From: Alkaliflexus imshenetskii DSM 15055
Lineage (GTDB): Bacteria; Bacteroidota; Bacteroidia; Bacteroidales; Marinilabiliaceae
Direction: 5' to 3'
Length of the DNA: 64,000 bases
NCBI RefSeq assembly: GCF_000517065.1
Contig: NZ_KI912105.1
Coordinates: 3,469,958-3,533,957, forward strand
Shown: piece after piece, positions 54,201-62,658 of the stretch
Position numbering within the stretch: position 1 is the first letter of the stretch
How the letters are laid out: every line of letters begins with the position of its first letter
Made by a program: the position numbers and the translations under genes
Notes under the pieces: generated by a model
Database searches by the model: none
The model's input: only the letters and a program-made list of their open reading frames with translations
Told to the model about the DNA's origin: nothing

Positions 54201-55829
54201 TTATCTGCGTCCGCTACCACTGCTGCGCGATGATGAGCCGGAACTTGAGCCGGAGCTGGACGAGCTTCCTGAAGAGCTACCTGAGCTTCTGCTTGATCCT
54301 GAGCTGGAGCTGGGTGTGCTTACCGCTGGTGAGCTGCTCCTGCTGGGGCTTGACACCGACGGAGAGCTGCTTCTGGCCGGTGCCGGGCTACTGCTCCTTG
54401 TGGGTGCTGTAGAAGTACCCTGGGTGCTTGTGCCTGACGTTCTGGCGGGCGAAGTGCTACTGCCTCGCTGATAGGTTACCGGAGTTTGCTGACGTGTGGC
54501 TGCCGGGGTGGTAGTGGTGGCACGTTGCGGTGTTGCGCTACCTGCTGCCGGTCTGCTTTGCACGTTTTGCTGACTCTGATTGGTTGATACACTTTGAGTT
54601 TGTCGTGTTCCGGTATTCACACTCTGAACCGTTCCGGTTGACTGTGCAGGCCGTGGGCTGTCACTTACTCTTGTGTACGATGCCCTGTTGTAGGTAGGCC
54701 TGGTGTTGTCTTCCGGCTGACTATACGATGGCGTATAGCTTCGTCTGGTTGGTGCATCTTGCGCATAGCTTCTGGATGCTGCATTGCGTGAATCCGAAGT
54801 TGATTTCACTTCACCTTCCCCAGTAGAACCAGTACGAGGAACCCTTGTGGCGGTGGTGGCTTCACCATTTACGGTACGGCTAACCTGACCATCTCTGGGC
54901 TGTCTGGTTGCCTGTGTGGTAGAGGATGTAGCTGTTCTGCCATCTCTGGGTACCCTATCCGAGGTTGATGATCTTACGTCGCCTTGCGCGCTCCTTGGTG
55001 CACGAGTGTCACGAGTGTCTGAACTAAGGCCGTTACGCATGCCCCTGTGAACTGGTGTTGTTGTTCCGGGTCTATGGCTGTAGTAGGGTCTGTTATAATA
55101 ATAGTGATGATGGTGGTGATATCCATACCAGTAGGGATGGTTCCAATGGCTCCATGCGTAGTATGGACTGTAGTAATTCCATCCAAAACCATATCCCCAA
55201 TAAGGATATCCGTATGACCAACCAAAATAGAACCTTGAGGGGCTATGCCATCTGTTATAGTAGTGGTAATCGTACCAACGATTTGTCCAGGTAGGAAAAG
55301 CATAAGCATAATGTCCATCCACGTACACATTCCAATCGTAATGGTTAAAGTAAACCACTTCGCTATAGAACGGTGAATGATAAGGTATTCCTACTGCTGG
55401 GCCGTGGAACCTAACGATACGCTCTGCATAGCTTCTATCCATGCTTGAGCCTCTGAAACCATCTACCCAATATCCGGTCTCATCGTTGTAATAAAGCAAC
55501 GTATCTACCTCCTGATAGTTGTTATCGCTCAAAAGGGCAGAATATTGTTCCTGAATACCGGAAAAGTCGCGCAAATCTTGATTCTCACGCGCCTGTTGGC
55601 TTTTTCTGTATTCGTTTTGTTGCGCGGCAAGTTCTCTGTTCTCAAGCCGTTGTTCTTCTCTTGTTAATGACGGAACCGGTGAAAATGCCTGATGCATATT
55701 GTCGCGGCTCACGCCTGGTACGTAATATATGTCGTCATAATAAACGCCGGGACCTGCTAATTGCGATGAACTACAGGCGCCCAGAAGTACTATCAGTACC
55801 ATTGCGGTTGTCAGGCTAATTGCTCTCAT
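54201..55829 (-). CDS. Low-complexity lipoprotein with a Tyr/His/Trp-rich core and Ser-rich tail
   Basis: About 542 residues from the ATG at 55827-55829, which gives a lipoprotein signal MRAISLTTAMVLIVLLGAC; an in-frame start at 55868 adds 13. Layout: residues 20-130 polar with Gln/Glu, 130-260 very rich in Tyr, Trp, His and Gly (runs such as HHHHHYYYNRPYY), 260-470 Thr/Arg/Gln/Pro-rich, and a tail of about 60 residues of mostly Ser, Gly, Pro and Arg. The antisense strand also has long open frames because of this bias. I do not recognise a domain. Surface exposure by lipidation is likely. A His/Tyr-rich region could bind metal, which is inference only. Confidence 0.72.
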   Translation of the reverse strand: MRAISLTTAMVLIVLLGACSSSQLAGPGVYYDDIYYVPGVSRDNMHQAFSPVPSLTREEQRLENRELAAQQNEYRKSQQARENQDLRDFSGIQEQYSALLSDNNYQEVDTLLYYNDETGYWVDGFRGSSMDRSYAERIVRFHGPAVGIPYHSPFYSEVVYFNHYDWNVYVDGHYAYAFPTWTNRWYDYHYYNRWHSPSRFYFGWSYGYPYWGYGFGWNYYSPYYAWSHWNHPYWYGYHHHHHYYYNRPYYSHRPGTTTPVHRGMRNGLSSDTRDTRAPRSAQGDVRSSTSDRVPRDGRTATSSTTQATRQPRDGQVSRTVNGEATTATRVPRTGSTGEGEVKSTSDSRNAASRSYAQDAPTRRSYTPSYSQPEDNTRPTYNRASYTRVSDSPRPAQSTGTVQSVNTGTRQTQSVSTNQSQQNVQSRPAAGSATPQRATTTTPAATRQQTPVTYQRGSSTSPARTSGTSTQGTSTAPTRSSSPAPARSSSPSVSSPSRSSSPAVSTPSSSSGSSRSSGSSSGSSSSSGSSSGSSSRSSGSGRR

Positions 55830-56072
55830 GATCTGTCCTCCTGATTGGTTTTGCTTTATATGTTGCAAATTCTATACCAAAAACTGTAGTTGGAAACGTT
55901 TTTTGCAATAAAAATAAAACAAATATTAAAATTTGTAAAACCTGAAATATGGGTTAAATATGGTTTTTCTCTTTGAATTAGACAAATCCTGAGAGAAATT
56001 TCGTCAGGTGATAATTAATCGGGTGATTATTTCTATTTTTGTGGCTTACAGATAAACTTTTACAGACAATTT

Positions 56073-56080
56073 TATATTTG
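56073..56080 (+). promoter_or_regulatory. Promoter -7 element TATATTTG of proS
   Basis: Matches TAnnTTTG, only 10 bases before the proS start codon, so the transcript would be almost leaderless. No -33 TTTG at the expected distance. Confidence 0.45.
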
Positions 56081-56090
56081 AGGGTCTTTT

Positions 56091-57566
56091 ATGGCAAAAG
56101 TACTTACAAGCCGCGAGGAGAACTACTCGCAATGGTATAACGATTTGGTAATAAAAGCTGATTTGGCTGATAATTCGGCTGTAAGGGGTTGTATGGTTAT
56201 TAAACCTTACGGTTATGCAATTTGGGAAAAAATGCAGCGTGTACTCGATGATATGTTTAAAGAGACAGGTCATGTGAATGCTTATTTTCCGCTGTTTATA
56301 CCCAAATCATTTTTCAGCAAGGAAGCTGCTCACGTGGAGGGCTTTGCCAAAGAGTGCGCTGTTGTGACGCACTACCGGTTAAAAAACTCACCCGATGGCA
56401 AAGGGGTTATTGTTGATCCCGACGCCAAACTGGAAGAGGAGTATATTGTGAGACCCACTTCAGAAACCATTATTTGGAATACATACAAAAACTGGATACA
56501 ATCTTACCGGGATTTACCAATTTTGGTTAACCAGTGGGCCAATGTGGTGCGCTGGGAGATGCGTACCCGTCTGTTTTTGCGAACTGCTGAATTTCTTTGG
56601 CAGGAGGGGCATACAGCCCATTCAACCAAAGAGGAGGCAATAAAGGAGACCGAAACCATGCTGAAGGTTTACGCCAACTTTGCCGAAAACTGGATGGCCA
56701 TGCCGGTGGTTCAGGGATATAAAACGGCCAACGAGCGGTTTGCCGGTGCACTGGAAACCCTTACCATCGAAGCTTTGATGCAAGATGGAAAGGCTCTGCA
56801 ATCGGGAACTTCGCACTTCCTGGGTCAGAATTTTGCCAAGGCTTTTGATGTAACATTTGCCAATCAGGAAGGCAAGCTGGATTATGTGTGGGCCACATCA
56901 TGGGGGGTATCAACCAGACTTATGGGGGCGCTCATCATGTCGCATTCAGATGATAACGGCCTTGTTTTGCCGCCAAAACTGGCTCCAATTCAGGTTGTGA
57001 TTGTTCCTATTTATAAGAAAGAGGAAGAGCTGGCAAAAATTAGTGAAGTAGTTGATAAGCTGTCAGCCAAACTTAAGTCGCTTGGCATTTCGGTGAAGTA
57101 TGACAACGATGACAAGCGTAAACCGGGATGGAAGTTTGCTGAGTACGAACTAAAAGGTGTGCCTGTTCGTTTGGCAATGGGACCTCGTGACCTGGAAAAT
57201 GGCACCGTTGAGGTAGCGCGTCGTGATACACTTCAAAAAGAGGTAATGCAGCTTGAAGGCCTTGAGAACAACATCCTGGCACTTTTAGATGATATTCAGT
57301 CTAATATTTATAAAAAGGCGCAGGCGTTCCGTGAGGAGAAAACCACCGTGGTGAATGATTATGAAGAGTTCAAGCGTCTGCTCGATGAAAAGGGCGGTTT
57401 TTTCCTTTGTCACTGGGATGGAACATCCGAAACCGAAGAGCTCATAAAAACTGAAACCAAAGCAACTATACGTTGTATACCAATTGACGCTCCTGAAGAG
57501 CAGGGGAATTGTATGGTTACCGGTAAGCCATCGTCGCGCAGGGTACTGTTTGCCAGAGCTTACTAA
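56091..57566 (+). CDS. proS: Prolyl-tRNA synthetase (archaeal/eukaryote-like type)
   Basis: 491 residues. It charges tRNA(Pro). The class-II catalytic domain shows [35 protein letters not shown], the motif 2 part [21 protein letters not shown], and the motif 3 region [15 protein letters not shown]; the anticodon-binding domain begins near residue 285. The C terminus ends in -Ala-Tyr (VLFARAY), a hallmark of the archaeal-type enzyme that occurs in Bacteroidota. There is no bacterial-type INS editing domain. The start ATG 56091 gives the standard N terminus. Confidence 0.97.
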   Translation: MAKVLTSREENYSQWYNDLVIKADLADNSAVRGCMVIKPYGYAIWEKMQRVLDDMFKETGHVNAYFPLFIPKSFFSKEAAHVEGFAKECAVVTHYRLKNSPDGKGVIVDPDAKLEEEYIVRPTSETIIWNTYKNWIQSYRDLPILVNQWANVVRWEMRTRLFLRTAEFLWQEGHTAHSTKEEAIKETETMLKVYANFAENWMAMPVVQGYKTANERFAGALETLTIEALMQDGKALQSGTSHFLGQNFAKAFDVTFANQEGKLDYVWATSWGVSTRLMGALIMSHSDDNGLVLPPKLAPIQVVIVPIYKKEEELAKISEVVDKLSAKLKSLGISVKYDNDDKRKPGWKFAEYELKGVPVRLAMGPRDLENGTVEVARRDTLQKEVMQLEGLENNILALLDDIQSNIYKKAQAFREEKTTVVNDYEEFKRLLDEKGGFFLCHWDGTSETEELIKTETKATIRCIPIDAPEEQGNCMVTGKPSSRRVLFARAY

Positions 57567-57612
57567 CTGATATTGATTTGTTCAACGATTGAGTTGGCAA
57601 ATATCCAAATAG

Positions 57613-57646
57613 AAAAGGGGCAGTCTCACAAGGCTGTCCTTTTTGT
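57613..57646 (+). terminator. Imperfect rho-independent terminator of proS
   Basis: AAAAGGGGCAG (57613-57623) with CTGTCCTTTT (57634-57643), one bulged G, followed by TGTTTTTAG. Confidence 0.6.
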
Positions 57647-57738
57647 TTTTAGTCACTTTTTGTTTCATACTTTTCTTGTATATTCGTAGTGTTCGGTTAA
57701 CCCATTGTTGCCACACTTCAATATTTAACAGTATCCAC

Positions 57739-58425
57739 ATGAAGTTATCACTCGAAGACAAAATTCTGCAACAACTAAAAACACGCGCCACGCTTAAACA
57801 GGGTGTTTTTGATACTACGCTCAATGTTTTCAATGAATTGCGTGAAGTACTGGCTTCCCTGCCGCAACACATTAATGGTAAGTTGGCCGATTCCGATGAT
57901 CGGATTCAGCTTCAATATGAGGAAGTTGGAAATTTTGTAGCCAAATTGAAAGTGGCTGGCGATGTTCTGGTTTTTTTCATGCATACCAATGCTTTTATGT
58001 TTGATCGCGACCATAAAGTGTGGGAACAACCCTATGTGAAAGAGAATGCTGCCAGATGCTACTCAGGTGTCATCAATATTTACAATTTTCTATATGATTC
58101 CTTTCGATATGGACGACAGGATGATTTAGGTTACTTGGTGGCCCGGGTTTTTGTGAATCGTGAACGTGCTTTTTTTGTGGAAGGCAAACGTCAGCGCACC
58201 ATGGGTGTGAGTGGCTTTGGGCAGCAGAAGCTTAACAAGGAATCGCTGCAGCGAATAGTTGAAACGGCCATGCTCTATTCTCTTGAATTTGACTTGCTTG
58301 TGCCTCCTTATGAGAATATGAGTGTACTCACCATGGCACAAATGAACGAAGAGATTCTGAAATCGCGTATGCGCACCGGTAAACGGCTTGGTTTTATTTT
58401 TAATGCGGATGATGTAAAGCAATAA
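57739..58425 (+). CDS. Conserved-looking hypothetical protein
   Basis: About 228 residues from the ATG at 57739 (MKLSLEDKILQQLKTRATLK). A longer open reading upstream (from 57643) would add a hydrophobic stretch, but it overlaps the proS terminator and is unlikely. No signal peptide or membrane segment. Helical N-terminal part, then a central strand-rich region with FVAKLKVAGDVLVFFMHTN and VWEQPYVKENAARCYSGVINIYNF, and a C-terminal helix. I do not recognise a domain. It lies 50 bases before pepT with no terminator seen between them, so the two may be co-transcribed. Confidence 0.72.
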   Translation: MKLSLEDKILQQLKTRATLKQGVFDTTLNVFNELREVLASLPQHINGKLADSDDRIQLQYEEVGNFVAKLKVAGDVLVFFMHTNAFMFDRDHKVWEQPYVKENAARCYSGVINIYNFLYDSFRYGRQDDLGYLVARVFVNRERAFFVEGKRQRTMGVSGFGQQKLNKESLQRIVETAMLYSLEFDLLVPPYENMSVLTMAQMNEEILKSRMRTGKRLGFIFNADDVKQ

Positions 58426-58475
58426 TCTGCCTGGCTATAAAATGTTGTTAGTACTATTTATCAATTATAAAAATC

Positions 58476-59699
58476 ATGACCATAATAGATCGCTTCTTTG
58501 AATATGTATCGTTTGATACCCAGTCAGATACCACCACCGGTTTAACTCCCAGTACGCCGGGACAGTTGGTTTTGGCGCGTCATCTGGCCGATGAGTTGAA
58601 CCGTATTGGGCTCTCTGAGGTGGATATAGATGACAATGGTTATGTGATGGCTACACTTCCGGCCAATATGGAGGGCGAAATACCGGTAATTGGTTTCATT
58701 GCACATTTTGACACAAGTCCGGACATGACAGGCAGGAATGTAAAGCCTCGCATTGTTATGAATTACGATGGCGGAGATATTGTTCTGGATGCCGATGCAG
58801 GAATTTATCTTAAACCGGCTGAGTTTCCGGAGTTGAAACAATACATTGGGCAAGATATCATCACCACCGATGGACACACGCTTCTGGGTGCCGACGATAA
58901 GGCTGGCATTGCCGAAATTGTTACAGCCATGGAGTATCTTATCAACCATCCCGAAATAAAACACGGAAGGATTCGGCTGGCATTTACCCCGGATGAGGAA
59001 ATAGGACAGGGAGCAGATCATTTTAATGTAGAGAAGTTTGGAGCCGATTTCGCATTTACAATAGATGGTGGTGAGATTGGCGAGTTGGAGTTTGAGAATT
59101 TTAATGCTGCACTGGCGAAAGTAGTCGTAAAAGGTCGAAATGTGCATCCCGGTTATGCACGTAATAAGATGAAGAATTCCATTCGGATTGCCAATCAGTT
59201 GGTTAGTATGTTACCACGTCACGAAACTCCTGAACATACCGATGGCTATGAAGGGTTTTATCATTTGATGGCATTTAATGGTGATGTGGAAAAGACAGAG
59301 CTGACGTTCATAATCCGCGATTTTAGCAGCGAAGGTTTTGCCCGCCGCAAACGGGAAATGGAGCATCTGGTGAAAAAAGTGAATGCTGAGTTTGGCGAGG
59401 GCACAGTGAGGGTTGAGATTACAGATCAATACTACAATATGCGAGAGAAAATTAAACCTGTTATGCACATTGTGGATTTGGCGCAGAAGGCCATGCAAGA
59501 GGTTGGTGTAACACCAATAATACGACCCATAAGGGGAGGAACTGACGGTGCCCGCCTCTCATTTATGGGACTGCCTACGCCGAATATTTTTGCAGGAGGT
59601 CACAACTTTCATGGAAGGTATGAGTTTATTCCAGTACAAAGTATGGAGAAAGCAGTTGAGGTTATCGTGAAGATTGCTCAATTATCAACTGAGATGTAG
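58476..59699 (+). CDS. pepT: Tripeptide aminopeptidase (peptidase T)
   Basis: 407 residues, the length of the family. It releases N-terminal residues from tripeptides in the cytoplasm and binds two zinc ions. Metal and catalytic segments: [11 protein letters not shown] (His and catalytic Asp), [13 protein letters not shown] (bridging Asp), [15 protein letters not shown] (Glu-Glu), [40 protein letters not shown] and the last His in [12 protein letters not shown]. All are present. Downstream of it begins the mobile element region. Confidence 0.97.
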   Translation: MTIIDRFFEYVSFDTQSDTTTGLTPSTPGQLVLARHLADELNRIGLSEVDIDDNGYVMATLPANMEGEIPVIGFIAHFDTSPDMTGRNVKPRIVMNYDGGDIVLDADAGIYLKPAEFPELKQYIGQDIITTDGHTLLGADDKAGIAEIVTAMEYLINHPEIKHGRIRLAFTPDEEIGQGADHFNVEKFGADFAFTIDGGEIGELEFENFNAALAKVVVKGRNVHPGYARNKMKNSIRIANQLVSMLPRHETPEHTDGYEGFYHLMAFNGDVEKTELTFIIRDFSSEGFARRKREMEHLVKKVNAEFGEGTVRVEITDQYYNMREKIKPVMHIVDLAQKAMQEVGVTPIIRPIRGGTDGARLSFMGLPTPNIFAGGHNFHGRYEFIPVQSMEKAVEVIVKIAQLSTEM

Positions 59700-60051
59700 C
59701 TTAAGTGACTGTTTAAATTTGATAATAAATCTGCTTTGAAGATTTTTAGACTATTAAATGCCGAGCAAAGCGAAGTCCCGCAATGCGGGATAAGATATTT
59801 AGTCTGATAGATATGATTAAATAGAGAATAAGACCAATCTAACCTTCTTTCTCTACTTCTCTATCAATCTAAGTTCTAAATATCTAAAATACAGTGTTTT
59901 TATACCTGCCGTTTAAGTTTTAGATAGATATCATTTACCGTTTGATAGTATTGAACTAAATCCCTCCGGGATAGCCTCTTTCAAAAATAGCATTAATCTT
60001 TTTAGATGCAAGCCGTTATAACTGCATTACTCATTTTTAAATTATGCAGTT
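59700..60051. other. Gap before the mobile element
   Basis: 352 bases without a gene. It contains the second copy of the intergenic element (59791-59813), a GC hairpin TCCCGC/GCGGGA (59776-59790, no T-tract), a pyrimidine-rich tract (59830-59880) and the hairpin over the recombinase start codon (60018-60053). The left end of the mobile element probably lies in this gap, but I could not place it. Confidence 0.5.
59776..59813 (+). repeat. Possible dispersed intergenic element, copy 2
   Basis: TAAGAT (59791-59796) and AGTCTGATAGATA (59801-59813) repeat the sequence at 4364-4388. A GC-rich hairpin (59776-59790) directly precedes it; a pyrimidine-rich tract follows. Confidence 0.35.
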
Positions 60052-60053
60052 AT
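60018..60053 (+). promoter_or_regulatory. Hairpin that sequesters the start codon of the recombinase
   Basis: ATAACTGCAT (60018-60027) and ATGCAGTTAT (60044-60053) form a perfect 10-bp stem with a 16-base loop. Its right arm includes the first two bases of the ATG (60052-60054). Translation would need the stem opened; this is inference from sequence. Confidence 0.5.
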
Positions 60054-60966
60054 GAGAAAGAAAACAACCTTAACGATTGTAGAGCGCGCCCTCGTTCTTG
60101 TTCCGGAGTTTAAGGCCAGGGCTTTAAAGATGGAGCATCAGGTGGTACTTCGTGGACAGAGTCAGAGCACTCTGAATAATTACATTCGGCGCATAGCGCT
60201 GTTTGTTATCCATTTTAAACAACTGCCCGAAGACGTCACCGAAGATGAAATCAACGAGTATCTGGTGGCTTTGGCACGCGATGTCAAGGCTCCTTCGCGG
60301 AGCAGTTTCAAGCACATGGTTTATGGCCTAAGGTATTACTACCGTTTGCTGGGCATGAACAAAAAGGCCATTGCTTTGCCTTCATTAAAGCAAGAGAGCA
60401 AGTTGCCGGTTGTGCTGAACCGCCAGGAGCTAAAGATGCTATTTTCGGCACCTACGCTGCTTAAGCACCGAATTATCCTTACGCTGATCTATTCTGCCGG
60501 ATTACGGGGGCAAGAGGTCATCAACCTTAAGATATCCGATATTGACTTTGAGCGCATGGTCATCCACATCCGCCAGAGCAAATACAAGAAAGATCGGATT
60601 GTGCCTTTGTCCGCCATAATGGTCATCGGGCTCAAAAAATATCTCAGAGCCGAGAATCCGCATGTTTGGCTATTCAATGGCAAAGAGGCTGATGGTCGCT
60701 ACAGCGTCAAAGGATTATCCTGGGTTATGCGGGAAAGCCTTAAAAAAACCACCATCTCTAAAAACGTGAACCTTCACTCCTTACGCCACACGTATGCAAC
60801 CCATTTATTGGAGCAGGGCTTAAACATTGTAACCTTACAGGAGCTTTTGGGTCATGCCGACATCACAACAACCATGATTTATCTTCACACAGCCCAGTGT
60901 CAGCATATCACTCCTCACAGCCCCTTAGACACACTCTATGGAAAAGCCATACAAAAGCAAGCATGA
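60052..60966 (+). CDS. Tyrosine recombinase associated with an IS91-type element
   Basis: 304 residues. N-terminal core-binding domain (about 25-115), then the catalytic domain. Catalytic set present: Arg in SAGLRGQEVINLKISDID, Lys in KYKKDRIVPLS, His-x-x-Arg in LHSLRHTYATHLLEQG, His in LGHADITTT and the nucleophile Tyr in MIYLHT. A functional integrase is therefore possible. It overlaps the transposase gene by 29 bases (60938-60966), so the two are translated from one transcript. Some IS91-related elements carry such a recombinase; its role in the transposition of these elements is not settled. Confidence 0.9.
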   Translation: MRKKTTLTIVERALVLVPEFKARALKMEHQVVLRGQSQSTLNNYIRRIALFVIHFKQLPEDVTEDEINEYLVALARDVKAPSRSSFKHMVYGLRYYYRLLGMNKKAIALPSLKQESKLPVVLNRQELKMLFSAPTLLKHRIILTLIYSAGLRGQEVINLKISDIDFERMVIHIRQSKYKKDRIVPLSAIMVIGLKKYLRAENPHVWLFNGKEADGRYSVKGLSWVMRESLKKTTISKNVNLHSLRHTYATHLLEQGLNIVTLQELLGHADITTTMIYLHTAQCQHITPHSPLDTLYGKAIQKQA

Positions 60967-62122
60967 ACTGGCTGATGTTGTTTGCCAATTTGGAGGAAGT
61001 TTGTTGCAGAGCGGGGAGTTATCGCCCAAGCAAATCAAAGTCTTTCACAACCTTGTGCAGTGCCGTACGGCCGCTTTGGGTGGACATGAGCAGGTGTGTG
61101 ATGATTGCGGAGTCATACACTACCGTTACAACAGCTGTCGCGACCGACATTGCCCCAAGTGTCAGGGAACCAAACAGGCGCTCTGGATTGAAAAGCTGAT
61201 TAAATCAACACTTGCAGTCAAACACTACCATCTCATTTTCACCGTGCCTCATGAGCTCAACCAGATTTATCTTTGGGACAGGAGACTTTATTGCAATATT
61301 TTGTTCCACGCCACCAGAGGTATACTGCGCAGCTTTGGGTACACGCATTACGGTTGTGAAACCGGAGCCGTTGCGGTGTTACACACTTGGGGGCAGAACC
61401 TTTCATTGCATCCGCACTTGCACTGCATTGTTCCGGCAGCAGGATACTCGTTGTCGGGAAAATGGCGCCACATCGGCAAATATGAAAATTATCTCTATCC
61501 GGTGCACCAGTTGAGTGCTGCCTTTAAAGGTAAATTTCTGGACAGCATAAAAAGAGAACTGCGAAAACTATCTGCAATGGATGGCTTCAAAGTCTGCATT
61601 GAAGCGGCTCATCAAAAAAAGTGGGTCGTCTATTGCGAACCCTCAATGGCTGGCGCCGAACATGTCATCAGGTATCTGGGGCAATACACCCATCGCATTG
61701 CCATCAGCAACCAGCGGATATTGAATGTTGACTCAACAAACGTCACTTTCGTAGCTAAAGACTACCGCGACCGCGCACAAATAAAACCGGTATCCCTGAA
61801 AGGAGAAGAGTTTCTGCGTCGATTCTCTTTGCATGTTATGCCAGATGGTTACGTGCGTATCCGTCGGTTCGGCATTTATCATCACACCACAAAACTCCAT
61901 CTGGATTTGCAATTTGTGCCCGATGAAAAGCCTGACATTGACCAGATGACAGCTAAACAAAAGCCCGAAACGGCTCCAGAGCGCATTTTAAGATTGACAG
62001 GATTTGACATAACCAAATGTCCGCATTGCAAAACGGGTCGTCTGATTGTCATCAGAACCCTGCCCAGGATTCGGTCACCCGCAGGGCATCTGCCTTCTAT
62101 GCTTTTTGATAAGTTGCAGTAA
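60938..62122 (+). CDS. IS91-family transposase (Y2-HUH rolling-circle type)
   Basis: 394 residues. N-terminal zinc finger: C54-x2-C57 ... C72-x2-C75. HUH motif at residues 158-162 (HPHLH, in NLSLHPHLHCIVPAAG). Catalytic tyrosines Y246 and Y250 in RYLGQYTHRIAISN, spaced four apart as in Y2 relaxases. A late C-terminal zinc motif ITKCPHCKTG follows. It should nick one strand at the origin end and move the element by rolling-circle replication. Length and motifs are intact. Confidence 0.92.
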   Translation: MEKPYKSKHELADVVCQFGGSLLQSGELSPKQIKVFHNLVQCRTAALGGHEQVCDDCGVIHYRYNSCRDRHCPKCQGTKQALWIEKLIKSTLAVKHYHLIFTVPHELNQIYLWDRRLYCNILFHATRGILRSFGYTHYGCETGAVAVLHTWGQNLSLHPHLHCIVPAAGYSLSGKWRHIGKYENYLYPVHQLSAAFKGKFLDSIKRELRKLSAMDGFKVCIEAAHQKKWVVYCEPSMAGAEHVIRYLGQYTHRIAISNQRILNVDSTNVTFVAKDYRDRAQIKPVSLKGEEFLRRFSLHVMPDGYVRIRRFGIYHHTTKLHLDLQFVPDEKPDIDQMTAKQKPETAPERILRLTGFDITKCPHCKTGRLIVIRTLPRIRSPAGHLPSMLFDKLQ

Positions 62123-62658
62123 CCAACATTACATTCCCTTTAAAAACTTCATTCACATGAGGTTCGGCATCGTATTGCCTTGACGGTGGGTTTTAAGCCC
62201 AAAAGAAGCTGGTTTTCAACATTTGAAACACAAAGACCACTCTTCTCTTAAACCGATAAGGTTAAAAACAGTACGATCGCAGCATAGGCGTTCTTGCCAA
62301 AAACATCAAAAACCAACAAAAAGCCCATAGCTGCCAGTTGTAGTCCAGACGGGATGTCGTTCAACCTGGAATAATCGCTGGGTCGTGCCGACCGCTCATA
62401 TTCCTATATATTAATGCTAGTTTTTATTTGTTGTTAAAATATTTGAATAATAAAGAGTATTTACTACTTTTAACAAATACTCTTCCTCAAATAAATATCT
62501 CTGTTTTTTCAGAATAGTTCATAATACCAGTGCTTTAGATGGGTTTGCTGAAAATGACAGTGGTTTAACAGTCACATTTTAATGTGGTGTTAATTGTTCT
62601 TATTTTATTATTGTTCTACATAGCTGAACAAATCATTTAATTAATAAATTTTACACAA
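62123..62658. other. Right flank of the IS91-type element and leader of the beta-helix gene
   Basis: 536 bases without a gene. It includes the hairpin GGTCG/CGACC (62381-62393). An AT-rich stretch (62400-62658) contains two overlapping, mutually exclusive stems: TTGTTAAAA (62431-62439) with TTTTAACAA (62468-62476), and AAGAGTATTT (62453-62462) with AAATACTCTT (62475-62484). No clear TAnnTTTG element is seen. Confidence 0.45.

Larger units (their letters stand above)
60052..62122 (+). mobile_element. IS91-family-like element (recombinase plus Y2 transposase)
   Basis: Coding core of the element; the true ends are not resolved. IS91 elements have no terminal inverted repeats and produce no target duplication, so ends must be found by comparison with other copies. 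The small hairpin GGTCG-TGC-CGACC (62381-62393) is a candidate for the right, origin-end structure. The element lies between pepT and a beta-helix gene. The open reading frames have no visible lesions. Confidence 0.8.

Noticed and set aside
54118..54471. Plus-strand open frame rich in Leu, Glu and Asp
   Set aside because: It is the antisense of the Ser-rich tail; the composition mirrors the low complexity and no domain is seen.
59776..59790. GC hairpin TCCCGC/GCGGGA as terminator of pepT
   Set aside because: No T-tract follows; it may be part of the repeated intergenic element instead.
60897..61199. Open frame inside the IS91-type element between the two genes
   Set aside because: It overlaps the transposase in another frame; the transposase frame has all motifs.
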